Source: Pelomonas sp047654805 (GTDB lineage Bacteria; Pseudomonadota; Gammaproteobacteria; Burkholderiales; Burkholderiaceae_C). From it: a stretch of 64,000 bases of DNA. The notes beneath the pieces are model-generated. The model was not told the origin of the DNA. It saw only the letters and a list, made by a program, of their open reading frames with translations, and did not search any database. Made by a program: the position numbers and the translations under genes. Position 1 is the stretch's first letter; every line of letters starts with the position of its first letter. The stretch is taken from the NCBI RefSeq assembly GCF_047654805.1, contig NZ_JASGIV010000001.1, forward strand, positions 5,208,001-5,272,000, given 5' to 3'. Positions 49,709 through 58,704 of this stretch are shown here, piece after piece.

Positions 49709-50290
49709 ATGCTGCCTGAGCTGCGTGCCTGCACGGCCTGCGAACCGGCCCTGCCGCTGGGCGCCAAGCCCATCTTCCAGCTCGACCGGCGCGCGCGCAT
49801 CCTCATCGCCAGCCAGGCACCGGGCCGTGTTGCGCACGAGAGGGGAAGGCCCTTCGACGACGCCAGCGGCGACCGCCTGCGCCGATGGCTGGGCGTGTCG
49901 CGTGAGACCTTCTACGACCCGGCCTGCTTCGCCATCCTGCCGATGGGACTGTGCTTCCCAGGCAAGGGCGCATCGGGCGACCTGCCGCCGCGGCCGGAAT
50001 GCGCGCCGCTGTGGCGCGAACGCGTGCTGAGCGCCCTGCCCGAGATCGCGCTGACGCTGGCCATCGGCCAGCATGCCCTGGCCTGGCATCTGCACAGCCG
50101 GGCGCCGGTGGACGCGCTCGTGTCGGGTTGGCGCGAGCGCCTGGCGCGCGGCCTGCTGCCCCTGCCCCACCCCAGCCCGCGCAACCAGAACTGGCTGAAG
50201 ACCCGGCCCTGGTTCGAGGCCGACGTGCTGCCGGCGCTGCGCGAGGCCGTGACCACCGCCCTCAGGTCCGCCGGGCGCGAGCCGAGCTGA
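49709..50290 (+). CDS. Uracil-DNA glycosylase family protein
   Basis: A 193-residue protein of the uracil-DNA glycosylase superfamily. RACTACEPALPLGAKP opens it; the active-site loop is ILIASQAPGRVAHERGRPFDDASGDRLRRWLGV and the DNA-side motif is LLPLPHPSPRNQNWLK. The two cysteines of the family's iron-sulphur class are only partly present (C-x-x-C at the start), so it may be a cluster-free member. The start at 49709 (ATG) is preferred; GTG codons a few residues upstream are possible. It is convergent with the large sensor cyclase. Confidence 0.9.
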   Translation: MLPELRACTACEPALPLGAKPIFQLDRRARILIASQAPGRVAHERGRPFDDASGDRLRRWLGVSRETFYDPACFAILPMGLCFPGKGASGDLPPRPECAPLWRERVLSALPEIALTLAIGQHALAWHLHSRAPVDALVSGWRERLARGLLPLPHPSPRNQNWLKTRPWFEADVLPALREAVTTALRSAGREPS

Positions 50291-50299
50291 CCGTTCCCG

Positions 50300-53200
50300 T
50301 CACCATGCCGGGGCGGATTCGGCAGTGCCCCGCACGCTGCGCCGGATCTGCAGGCGCGGCTCATCCGGCCAGCCATCGGCGTCCAGGTCCAGCTCGTCGG
50401 GCCGCAGACCGGTGGCGCGCAGGGCACCGACGTAGCCGTCGCGGCCCTGTTCCTTGGCGGCATACAGGGCGGCATCTGCCAGGCTCAGCGTGGCGTCCCA
50501 GTCCCAGACGCGCGGCGCGTCGGGGTCCAACGGGAAGACGGCAAAGCCGATGGACACGCTGACCGGCAGCGTGCGCCCGTCGGGAAGCGTGAAAGGCTGG
50601 TCGCGCACCGTGGCGCAGAAGCGCGCAGCTAGCTCGGTCGCGCCGCTGCGGGCGCCGCCGCGCGCCAGGGCCAGGAATTCCTCGCCCCCCCAGCGCACCA
50701 GCACGTCGCTCTCGCGGAAGACCGTGCGCAGCCGGCGCGCAAACTCCACCAGCACCTGGTCGCCTGCGGCGTGGCCGTAGCGGTCATTGATGCGCTTGAA
50801 GTGGTCGATGTCCATCAGCATGACGAGCAGGTCGGCCTCGTCGTCGGGGTTGCGGTGGCGCGGCTCCGTGTAGTGGCGCAGGCACAGCTGCAGGTCGGAG
50901 GCGACGCGCGAGTCCAGGTAGCGGCGGTTGCGCAGGCCGGTCAGCGGGTCGGTGGTGCTGGCCTCGCGCAGCTCTGCGGTGCGCTGCTCTACCAGGGCCT
51001 GCAGCGCCGTCTCGCGGCGCACCAGCTGGGCGGTGCGTCGCGCCACACCCCAACGCAGCAGCGCCCAGGCCGCGCCAAGCAGCGCCAGCAGTGCGCCGGC
51101 CTGGGCCCAGCGTGTCTGCCACCAGGCAGGGAGCAGCTCGACGTCGAGCAGCAGCGGCCGATCGCTCCACACGCCATGGTGGTTGGTGGCGTAAACCTCC
51201 AGCCGGTAGCGGCCCGGTGACAGGCCGCCGTAGCTCGCGAAGCGGGCACTGGCGTCGGTGAATGCCCAGCGCGCGTCCCAGCCGTCCAGCCGCATCATGT
51301 AATGGAGCTTGGCGGGGTCGATGTAGTCCAGCGCGGCGAATTCGACGGCGAAGCTGCGCGTGCCCGCCGGCAGCTTGAGGCCTTGGCTCAGATCCTGCTC
51401 TGGGCGAAAGGGCTGGCCGTCACGGCGCAGGCTGCTGACAACCACTGGTGGCGCGTAGCGCGACGGCGCGAAGGCCAGCGGCTCCACCACCAGCAGTCCG
51501 CGGCTGCCGGAGAAGAGCAGGCGGCCATCGGGCAGGGCGGCATCGGCGAAGAAGCGCGGCGTGCCCATGGGCGGACCTTCGGCGCCGCTGAGTTCGTCGA
51601 GGCGGTCGGCAGCCGGGTCGTAGACGGACTGCTGGCTCCACACCCGGCCCTTGCCGTCCTCGTGCAGGTTCACGCCGAAGGGCCGGCCCGGCGCGCCCAG
51701 GCGCTCGCTGATGCGCTCAAAGCGCGCGCGGCCCCGTTCGTCGTAGCCCTTGAGCCGGTGCAGGCCGCTAACGGCGGTGTCCACGTAGAGACTGCCGTCG
51801 CGCGTCTGCAGCAGGCCCAACACCGCGGGAAAGCCCAGCGCTTCGCCAGGGACCGTCTGCACCTCGGTCAGGCGCTGGCCGTCCCAGCGGAACAGGCCGG
51901 CTAGCGCGCCCACCCAGAGCCGACCGCCGGACTCAGCGCGCAGCGCATGCACTCCGCCGCGCAGCGGCTCGCCGTCGGCACGGCGGGCGCGTTCAACGCG
52001 TGGGGCCTGCGGTGATGGCAAGCGGTACAGCCCGTCCTGCATGCCGACCCAGACTTCGCCCCCCGCGTCGGTCGGCAGCACCAGCACACGGTGGGCGCGG
52101 CCGCCCTCCAGCGCCCAGCTGGCGAGCAGGCGGGCGCTGCGCGGCTCACGGCGCTCCAGACGCCCATTGGCCACCAGCCAGACGCTGCCGTCCGGCCCCT
52201 CGGCGAGGTTGTCCACCGGCGTGTCGGCCTCGCGCGGCCAGCGGCCCACTGTGTGCAGCTGCGCGTCCAGCAGCGCCACCGGGCCGCTGTGCGTGGCCAC
52301 CATCAGCAGGCCATCGCGGCGGGGCAGCAGGCCGCGCAGGTCGCTGCTGGCCAGCGGGCTGCCCGGGTCGGCGTCGGGACCGCGCACGGCCAGGGCCGGA
52401 TGCCGGTGATGGCGCTGCAGGCCTACTCCATAACCGCCAACCCACATGGAGCCGGTCTGGTCACGCAACAGCACGTTGACGTCGTTGCCGGCCAGGCCGC
52501 CGGGCAGGTAGGGGTTGTGGCGAAGCTGGCGCACCAGTGCGCCGCTTGACCCGTCCAGCCAGGCGATGCCGTCGGTCAGGCCAGCCCAGATCATGCCGTC
52601 CTCGCCCTGCGCAAGTGCCTGCACGCCGCCCTTGAAGCGCGCAGCCAGCCAGCGCGGCTGGCCGTCGATCTCGATACGGCCCACGCGGCCGTCCACGCTG
52701 CCGAACCAGAGTCGCCCGCTGCGGTCCTCCAGCAGCGTGCTGACGCCGACGGCACCTTCAGGCAGTACCAGCTGCGTCCAGCTGCCTTTTGCGTCACGAT
52801 GCGCGAGACCCTGCCAATGGCCAGCCCACAGCGTGCCGTCGGTGCCCACGGCCAGCGCCAGCACGCGGCGCTCCGGCTCGCCGTCCACGACCAGTGGCTC
52901 GGCGTCGAAGCGGCCGGTCCTGGGCTCGAAGCGCAGCAGGCCCTGGCCCAGCGTGCCCACCCAGACCCGGCCGGCGCGGTCCTCCGCCAGTGCGCGTATG
53001 GGCGTGGGGCGATCGCTGCCGCCGCCCAGCATGCGCACCCGGTCGAAGGCCGGCTCGTAGCGGGCCAGGCCATTGATCTCGGTGCCTATCCACATGCCGC
53101 CGTCGGCCGCCGACGCGAGCGAGCGTACCCAGCCTAGGTTGCGTTGCACGGGCGTGGCGCCCTCGCGCTCGATGGGGCGCAGGCGGTAGCCATCGAAGCG

Positions 53201-53401
53201 GGCCAGGCCGTCGCTGGTGCCTATCCAGATCAGGCCCTGCTTGTCCTGGGCCAGGCTGCCTACCACGTCGCGTGGCACCGCCACGGTGGCGAACTGCGGC
53301 TCCAGCGCATCGGTGAAGGGCCGCGCTGCGGCCAGCGGGGCCAGGGCGGCCAGCAGCAGCGCGGCCAGGCCGCGCCAATGCGTGGGACGGCGTGCTGTCA
53401 T
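50300..53401 (-). CDS. Periplasmic beta-propeller sensor diguanylate cyclase
   Basis: A 1033-residue membrane signalling protein. After a signal sequence (LAALLLAALAPLAAARPF) come two-component-regulator propeller repeats (IWIGTSDGLARFDGY, MWIGTEINGLARYEP, VWVGTLGQGLLRFEP and others) to about residue 650. A Y_Y_Y domain follows (SPGRYRLEVYATNHHGVWSD), then one membrane helix near 760-785, a short coiled coil, and a GGDEF domain with the active site WGGEEFLAL. An RESD product-inhibition I-site lies five residues before it. It should make c-di-GMP in response to a periplasmic signal, with feedback control. Confidence 0.94.
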   Translation of the reverse strand: MTARRPTHWRGLAALLLAALAPLAAARPFTDALEPQFATVAVPRDVVGSLAQDKQGLIWIGTSDGLARFDGYRLRPIEREGATPVQRNLGWVRSLASAADGGMWIGTEINGLARYEPAFDRVRMLGGGSDRPTPIRALAEDRAGRVWVGTLGQGLLRFEPRTGRFDAEPLVVDGEPERRVLALAVGTDGTLWAGHWQGLAHRDAKGSWTQLVLPEGAVGVSTLLEDRSGRLWFGSVDGRVGRIEIDGQPRWLAARFKGGVQALAQGEDGMIWAGLTDGIAWLDGSSGALVRQLRHNPYLPGGLAGNDVNVLLRDQTGSMWVGGYGVGLQRHHRHPALAVRGPDADPGSPLASSDLRGLLPRRDGLLMVATHSGPVALLDAQLHTVGRWPREADTPVDNLAEGPDGSVWLVANGRLERREPRSARLLASWALEGGRAHRVLVLPTDAGGEVWVGMQDGLYRLPSPQAPRVERARRADGEPLRGGVHALRAESGGRLWVGALAGLFRWDGQRLTEVQTVPGEALGFPAVLGLLQTRDGSLYVDTAVSGLHRLKGYDERGRARFERISERLGAPGRPFGVNLHEDGKGRVWSQQSVYDPAADRLDELSGAEGPPMGTPRFFADAALPDGRLLFSGSRGLLVVEPLAFAPSRYAPPVVVSSLRRDGQPFRPEQDLSQGLKLPAGTRSFAVEFAALDYIDPAKLHYMMRLDGWDARWAFTDASARFASYGGLSPGRYRLEVYATNHHGVWSDRPLLLDVELLPAWWQTRWAQAGALLALLGAAWALLRWGVARRTAQLVRRETALQALVEQRTAELREASTTDPLTGLRNRRYLDSRVASDLQLCLRHYTEPRHRNPDDEADLLVMLMDIDHFKRINDRYGHAAGDQVLVEFARRLRTVFRESDVLVRWGGEEFLALARGGARSGATELAARFCATVRDQPFTLPDGRTLPVSVSIGFAVFPLDPDAPRVWDWDATLSLADAALYAAKEQGRDGYVGALRATGLRPDELDLDADGWPDEPRLQIRRSVRGTAESAPAW

Positions 53402-53428
53402 GGGGCGGATTCCATCACAAGGCCGGCC

Positions 53429-53893
53429 TCAGAACGGCAGGGCATTCGTCGACTTGACTTCCTCCATCACCGCATAGGTCCGCGTCTCCCGCACGCCCGG
53501 CAGCGACCAGATGACGCTCCCGATGAATTCCCTGTAGGCACCCATGTCGCGCACTCTCGTCTTCAGCAGGTAGTCGAAGCCGCCGGCGACGAGGTGGCAC
53601 TCCAGGATCTCGGGCCGTGCCTGGACGGCCGCCTTGAAGGTGTCCATCACATCCTGCACCGTGCGGTCCAGGTGTACCTCGATGAAGACCAGCATGGCCG
53701 CGCCCAGCTTGGCCGGATTCAGTCGCGCTTCGTAGCCCAGGATGTAGCCGTCGCGAGTCAGCCGCTTCACTCGCTCCAGTACGGCGGTGGGCGAGAGGTG
53801 CACCGCCTCGGCCAGCTTGAGGTTGGAGATGCGCCCGTCGGCCTGCAGCACGCGCAGGATGCGTTCGTCGATCTTGTCCAGGTTGTCGATCAT
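53429..53893 (-). CDS. Lrp/AsnC family regulator of proline catabolism (PutR-type)
   Basis: A 154-residue regulator. Helix-turn-helix: DERILRVLQADGRISNLKLAEAVHLSPTAVLERVKRL. The RAM domain has AAMLVFIEVHLDR and LECHLVAGGFDYLLKTRV. The start at 53893 gives the typical MIDNLDKIDERIL opening. It is divergent from putA with 88 bp between starts; in alpha- and betaproteobacteria lacking a DNA-binding PutA such a neighbour (PutR) activates putA in response to proline. Target assignment is by context. Confidence 0.93.
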   Translation of the reverse strand: MIDNLDKIDERILRVLQADGRISNLKLAEAVHLSPTAVLERVKRLTRDGYILGYEARLNPAKLGAAMLVFIEVHLDRTVQDVMDTFKAAVQARPEILECHLVAGGFDYLLKTRVRDMGAYREFIGSVIWSLPGVRETRTYAVMEEVKSTNALPF

Positions 53894-53925
53894 CTGGATT
53901 TTTAACTGTTGATGCGTTGATTCTC

Positions 53926-53937
53926 GGAATTTAATCC
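53926..53937. promoter_or_regulatory. AT-rich Lrp-type operator candidate, putR/putA
   Basis: GGAATTTAATCC is a partial palindrome inside an AT-rich divergent region (about 53898-53937). A second GGATTTTTAA stretch lies 28 bp away. Spacing and composition suit Lrp-type binding between putR and putA. Confidence 0.4.
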
Positions 53938-53981
53938 AAGGGAGCCCTGGATACATTGCCGTATCTCACCAGGAGTACGCC

Positions 53982-56900
53982 ATGTCCACGCCCTTCGTCG
54001 CCCCACCCGAACAGCCCCGGCTGCCTGATGCCTACCGGGCCGAGGCCGGCGTCGTGCAGGCCTTGGCCGAACGCGTCGGTGGTGCGCTGAACTGGCCTGG
54101 TGTCATCACGATGGCGGGCCCCTGGGTGGAGCAGGTGCGCAAGAACCCGGCGCCGTTCTGGGCCATGGAATCGCTGCTGCGCGAGTACCCGATCACGAGC
54201 GCCGAGGGCCTGGCCTTGATGCGCCTGGCCGAGGCGCTGCTGCGCGTGCCAGACGCACCCACGGCCATCGCACTGACGGCCGACCAGCTCGGCCGGGCGG
54301 ACTTTGACGGCGCCAGCGAGGGCAGCCCGCACAAGATGCTGGCCGCGCTGTCGGCTTCGGCCATCTCGTTGTCCAAGCGCTTCCTGCCCGGTGCCGACGA
54401 TGACGGCGGCCTGTTCAAGCGCCTGGGCGCGCAGACGGTCGTGGCGGCCACCGTGCGTGCCATCCAGTTGCTGGGGCGGCAGTTCGTGCTCGGCCGCAAC
54501 ATCCAGGAAGCCATGGGCGAGGCCGATGCGGCGCGCAGGCAGCAAAAGCAGCTGCGTTTCAGCTACGACATGCTGGGCGAAGGCGCTCGCACCGAGCATG
54601 ACGCCGAGCGCTACCAGGCCGCCTACGTCGGCGCCATCCAGGCCATCGCCGGCGGCCGCCGTGCCGAGTCGCCCGAGGGCTCCGACGGCATCTCCATCAA
54701 GCTCAGCGCGCTGTTCAGTCGCTACGAGGTGCTGCAGCGTGATCGCGTGTTCGCCGAGTTGCTGCCGCGCGTGTGGCGGCTCATCGAGCTGGCTGCCGAG
54801 GCCAACATCAACCTCACCATTGACGCCGAGGAGGTCGATCGCCTGGAGCTGTCGCTGGACGTGCTGGACACGCTGGCCGCCAGGATCGCCATGGTCCACC
54901 CGCAGTGGCGCGGCTTCGGCCTCGCGGTGCAGGCCTACCAGACGCGCGCGCTGGCCGTCGTCGACGAGGTGGCGGCTATCGCCCGCAGGCACGGCCTGCG
55001 GTTCATGGTGCGCCTGGTCAAGGGTGCCTACTGGGACGGCGAGATCAAGCGCGCCCAGGAGCTGGGCCTGAATGCCTACCCGGTGTTCACGCACAAGCAG
55101 CACACCGACGTCAGCTATCTGGCCTGCGCCCGCGCGCTGATCCAGCATGCCGACGTCATCTACCCGCAGTTCGCCAGCCACAACGCCGGCACCATTGCCG
55201 CCATCGTGCAGATGGCCCGCGCGACTGGCGCCCGCTTCGAGATGCAGCGCCTGCACGGCATGGGCGAAGGCGTCTACCGGGAGGTGCTGAAGGACGGCAC
55301 CATCCCCTGCCGCGTCTACGCGCCGGTGGGCGAGCACCGCGACCTGCTGGCCTACCTCGTGCGCCGGTTGCTCGAGAACGGCGCCAACTCATCGTTCGTT
55401 CACCAGCTTGCCGACCCCAGCGTGCTGGTGCCCGAGTTGCTGGGTTCGCCGTTGGCCGAACTGCGCGACAGCAGCGCGCTGCCACTGCCGCCGGAGCTGT
55501 ACCTCGATGAGCAGGGCCGCGGCCGCGCCAACTCCACGGGCGCCGACCTGACCGCGCCGGCCCAGCGCGTGCCGCTGCAGGCTGCGCTGCAGGCGTGCGA
55601 AATCCGTGCCGTCGCCGAAGCCACGGCGGCGGATGTCGACGCTGCCATGAGCCGCCTGCAGGCCGGCTTTGCCGGCTGGAACGCCACACCCGTCGTGCAG
55701 CGGGGCGCCATCCTGCGCCGCGCCGGCGACGCGCTGGACGCGCGCCTGCCCGAGTTCTGCGCGCTGTTGGTCAAGGAAGCCTTCAAGACCCAGGCCGATT
55801 GCGTTGCCGAGGTCCGCGAGGCCGTCGACTTCCTGCGTTACTACGCGGACCAGGCCGAGGCCGACGCGGCGCTGATGCAGGGCCGTGGTGTCTTCGTCTG
55901 CATCAGTCCGTGGAACTTCCCGCTGGCCATCTTTGCGGGCCAGGTCGTCGCGGCGCTCGTGGCGGGCAATACTGTGGCCGCCAAGCCCGCCGAGCAGACG
56001 CCCTATGTCGCGCTAAAACTAGTCGAGCTGCTGCACGAGGCCGGTGTGCCGGACGACGCGCTGGCGCTGCTGCACGGCGCGGGAGAGACGGTGGGCGCGG
56101 GCCTGGTGGCCCATGCCCATACGGCCGGCGTTTGCTTCACCGGCTCCACGGCTGTCGCGCAGATCATCAACAAGGCCCTGGCCGCCAAGCCCAACTCGCC
56201 CGTCCCGCTGATCGCCGAGACTGGCGGCCTGAATGCGATGGTCGTCGACTCGACGGCCCTGCCGGAGCAGGTCATCGATGCCGTCGTGCAGAGCGCTTTC
56301 CGCTCCGCCGGCCAGCGCTGCTCGGCCCTGCGCCTGCTGTGCGTTCAGTCGAGCATCGCCGACGGCGTTATCGAGATGCTCAAGGGTGCGCTGGCGCAGC
56401 TGCACGTCGGTCAGCCAGCCCGTCTCGCCACCGACGTCGGCCCCGTCATCGACGACGAGGCCCATGCCAGCATCAGCCAGCACGTCGAGCGCCTGAAGCG
56501 CGATGCCCGGCTGTTGGCCGAGGCCCCCGTGGCCGAATCCATGCCGCGCCAGATCCGTCCGGTCGCTTTCGAGCTGCCGCGCATCGCCCACCTGGGCGAT
56601 GAGATCTTCGGCCCCGTGCTGCACGTCGTGCGCTTCGAGGATTCGGTCGACGAGGTCATCCAGGAGATCAACGCGCTGGGCTATGGTCTGACGCTGGGCA
56701 TCCAGACCCGTATCGACAGCCGAGCCCTTCGCCTGGCCGACGAGGCACGCATCGGCAACGTCTACGTGAACCGCAACATCATCGGCGCGGTGGTGGGCGT
56801 GCAGCCCTTCGGCGGCGAAGGCCTGTCGGGCACCGGCCCCAAGGCTGGCGGGCCGGACTACCTGCGCCGCTTCTGCGCTGAGCCGCAGCTCGACGCACCG

Positions 56901-57539
56901 CTGCCCACGCTCGCCATGGACGGCCGCGGCGAGGCGCTGGCCGTGGCCGCGGACGACGCCTGGCGCGACACGCCGCTGGCGGAGCGCATCGCCACGCTGC
57001 GCCGCGCCGCCGACACGCTGGATGCGTCGACAGCCCTCGCGTTGCGCGGCCTCTTCACCGCGGCACAGGCGCAGTTCGCCGACATCACCCTGCCCGGCCC
57101 CACCGGCGAGAGCAACACGCTGCGCCATCACGCCCGGGGCGTCTTCGCCGTGCTGGGCCGCGGCGAAGCAGGCCTGGCGGCGGTCGTCAGCGCACTGCTG
57201 GCGGGCAACAGCGCCATCTGGCTGGGCGGCGACGAGCGTGCCCGCCAAGCCCTGCTGCGTGCCGGCTTGCCGGCCACTGCCCTAACGCTGCTGCCCGACA
57301 CGACGCTGCCGGGCCTGATCGCCGCGCCGCATCTCGCTGGCATTGCGCTCGCATCCTCCGACGCGGCGGCGGCTCACGTGCTGTCCCAGGCCCTGGCTGC
57401 ACGCCCCGGTGCCATCCTGCCGCTGGTGACGGCGGCCGGCCATACGCGCCAGCTCTACCGTTTTGCGGCGGAGCAGACGCTGACCATCAACACGGCGGCG
57501 GCGGGCGGCAACGCCGCCCTGCTGGCCGGTGTGCATTGA
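53982..57539 (+). CDS. putA: Bifunctional proline dehydrogenase / pyrroline-5-carboxylate dehydrogenase (PutA, type B)
   Basis: A 1185-residue enzyme oxidising proline to glutamate. The FAD-linked proline dehydrogenase barrel has GLRFMVRLVKGAYWDGEIKRAQ. The aldehyde-dehydrogenase half follows (WNFPLAIFAGQVVAALVAGN; catalytic Cys780 in RSAGQRCSALR). The last 200 residues are a degenerate aldehyde-dehydrogenase-like C-terminal domain. There is no N-terminal ribbon-helix-helix domain, which makes this a type B PutA; regulation is therefore left to the divergent Lrp-type protein. A CAGGAG site precedes the ATG. Confidence 0.97.
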   Translation: MSTPFVAPPEQPRLPDAYRAEAGVVQALAERVGGALNWPGVITMAGPWVEQVRKNPAPFWAMESLLREYPITSAEGLALMRLAEALLRVPDAPTAIALTADQLGRADFDGASEGSPHKMLAALSASAISLSKRFLPGADDDGGLFKRLGAQTVVAATVRAIQLLGRQFVLGRNIQEAMGEADAARRQQKQLRFSYDMLGEGARTEHDAERYQAAYVGAIQAIAGGRRAESPEGSDGISIKLSALFSRYEVLQRDRVFAELLPRVWRLIELAAEANINLTIDAEEVDRLELSLDVLDTLAARIAMVHPQWRGFGLAVQAYQTRALAVVDEVAAIARRHGLRFMVRLVKGAYWDGEIKRAQELGLNAYPVFTHKQHTDVSYLACARALIQHADVIYPQFASHNAGTIAAIVQMARATGARFEMQRLHGMGEGVYREVLKDGTIPCRVYAPVGEHRDLLAYLVRRLLENGANSSFVHQLADPSVLVPELLGSPLAELRDSSALPLPPELYLDEQGRGRANSTGADLTAPAQRVPLQAALQACEIRAVAEATAADVDAAMSRLQAGFAGWNATPVVQRGAILRRAGDALDARLPEFCALLVKEAFKTQADCVAEVREAVDFLRYYADQAEADAALMQGRGVFVCISPWNFPLAIFAGQVVAALVAGNTVAAKPAEQTPYVALKLVELLHEAGVPDDALALLHGAGETVGAGLVAHAHTAGVCFTGSTAVAQIINKALAAKPNSPVPLIAETGGLNAMVVDSTALPEQVIDAVVQSAFRSAGQRCSALRLLCVQSSIADGVIEMLKGALAQLHVGQPARLATDVGPVIDDEAHASISQHVERLKRDARLLAEAPVAESMPRQIRPVAFELPRIAHLGDEIFGPVLHVVRFEDSVDEVIQEINALGYGLTLGIQTRIDSRALRLADEARIGNVYVNRNIIGAVVGVQPFGGEGLSGTGPKAGGPDYLRRFCAEPQLDAPLPTLAMDGRGEALAVAADDAWRDTPLAERIATLRRAADTLDASTALALRGLFTAAQAQFADITLPGPTGESNTLRHHARGVFAVLGRGEAGLAAVVSALLAGNSAIWLGGDERARQALLRAGLPATALTLLPDTTLPGLIAAPHLAGIALASSDAAAAHVLSQALAARPGAILPLVTAAGHTRQLYRFAAEQTLTINTAAAGGNAALLAGVH

Positions 57540-57562
57540 TGCACTGACAGCACACAAGAAAA

Positions 57563-57597
57563 GGCCCTCTGCAGGCGGCAAGCACCGGGAGAGGGCC
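57563..57597 (-). terminator. Terminator for the minus-strand GNAT transcript
   Basis: Read on the minus strand, GGCCCTCT and AGAGGGCC form an 8-bp stem (19-base loop) followed by TTTTCTTG. It would stop transcripts from the GNAT gene at 57872 before they run antisense into putA. On the plus strand the same stem follows putA but without a T-run. Confidence 0.6.
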
Positions 57598-57632
57598 AAA
57601 TCCACCCAGGGGCGGTGGAGGAGACAAGCGGT

Positions 57633-57648
57633 ATTGCGACGTCGCAAT
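57633..57648. repeat. Perfect 16-bp palindrome in the putA-GNAT spacer
   Basis: ATTGCGACGTCGCAAT is a perfect palindrome with no spacer, followed at once by a third half-like copy GTTGCGAT. It lies in a 332-base spacer between convergent genes (57540-57871) in which I see no other gene. Its role is unknown; a regulator binding site is possible. Confidence 0.6.
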
Positions 57649-57871
57649 GTTGCGATGCAGCATAACCGAATCCGGGCCGGTTTGTGTGACAGAACGGAGT
57701 CACTTGCGGAATCACCTTCTGCGTCGTGGCGACCTTGACGGCGTCGGCCGGTTGCTGGTGACGCGCGGGCCCGGACGCTTCAACGCGTGGTTGACCTCCC
57801 GGGCAAGGTGAGCAACCACTCCGGTTGGCGTGCGTGGCGGTGCGACGGTAGCCGCGTGGGCGCCAGGCAGA

Positions 57872-58441
57872 TCAGGGTGAAACGACGCGTCGACGCAGGC
57901 CGGTGCCAGGCGCCACGACGTGCGCGAACATCCAGAAGTCGCCTGGCTGGCCCCGGACCAGGCGGTAGCTGCGCAACAGGCCCTCACGCTCGAAGCCGCA
58001 GCGCTCCAGCACGTTCATGGACCTCAGGTTGGAGGCCAGGGCCGTCGCCTGCACGCGCAGCAGGCCGACATGGCCGTGCGCCCATTCGACGAGGGTGCGC
58101 GTCAAGTGGCTGGCGATGCCCTGCCCCCAGACGGCCGGTGACAGGTCGTACGCCAGTTCGGCCGTGCGGTGCTCAGGAGAGACGGTGTGAAAGCCGATGG
58201 AGCCCACCATGTGGCCGCCGGCCCGCTCGGCAATGGCCAGGCGCAGCGGGGATGAAGGCGTGCGCGGCGTGTGTTCGGCGGCGTAGGAATCAAGCTCGTT
58301 GGAGGCCTGCGGACTCCAGCTGGTGTGCTCCTGGACGGCGGGCAGGGACAGATAGTCGAACCAGACCGGAACGTCAGCCGCCGTGATGGGGCGCAGCCTC
58401 ACGAGAGGATGACCGGACTCGGGCAGGGCGGTGAATTGCAT
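57872..58441 (-). CDS. GNAT family N-acetyltransferase (RimJ/RimL-like)
   Basis: A 189-residue acetyltransferase. VRLRPITAADVPVWFDYLS opens the fold; AELAYDLSPAVWGQGIASHLTRTLVEWAHGHVGLLRVQATALASNLRSMNVLERCGFEREGLLR contains the acetyl-CoA loop WGQGIASH and the RimJ/RimL-type NxxSxxVLEKxGF block. The ATG at 58441 is chosen for family fit. It is divergent from the oxidoreductase-like gene, with 29 bp between starts. Confidence 0.9.
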   Translation of the reverse strand: MQFTALPESGHPLVRLRPITAADVPVWFDYLSLPAVQEHTSWSPQASNELDSYAAEHTPRTPSSPLRLAIAERAGGHMVGSIGFHTVSPEHRTAELAYDLSPAVWGQGIASHLTRTLVEWAHGHVGLLRVQATALASNLRSMNVLERCGFEREGLLRSYRLVRGQPGDFWMFAHVVAPGTGLRRRVVSP

Positions 58442-58470
58442 GGAGGGGATTCTGCTCACCCGCACAATCC

Positions 58471-58704
58471 ATGGCGATGCTGCCGATGACACCGCCCCCA
58501 GCGCCCGACGCGGATCCCATGCCCCAGCCGCCGCTCCAGCCCGACCTGGAGGCCTGCTGCGGCAACGGCTGCGACCCCTGCATCTTCGATCTCCATGACC
58601 TGGCGATGGACGAGTACCGCCGCGCGCTGCGCGAATGGCGGCAGCGCCAGCCGGCGATTGCCTCCGGTGCCGATCAGGCCAGCCTGAACACCGCCACCGA
58701 CTGA
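58471..58704 (+). CDS. Oxidoreductase-like domain protein (small Cys cluster)
   Basis: A 77-residue protein with the signature LEACCGNGCDPCIFDLHDLAMDEYRRALREW. The four cysteines C-C-x(3)-C-x(2)-C suggest metal or cluster binding. The N-terminal 25 residues are Pro-rich; initiation at a later Met is possible. The end overlaps the end of the convergent chemoreceptor gene by 31 bases. The function is unknown. Confidence 0.85.
   Translation: MAMLPMTPPPAPDADPMPQPPLQPDLEACCGNGCDPCIFDLHDLAMDEYRRALREWRQRQPAIASGADQASLNTATD

Noticed and set aside
53931..55337. 468-residue open frame antisense to putA
   Set aside because: Low-complexity translation typical of the opposite strand of a GC-rich gene; the sense frame is clear PutA.
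56019..57248. 409-residue open frame antisense to the 3' part of putA
   Set aside because: Same reason: no motif, and the sense strand has the aldehyde-dehydrogenase active site.
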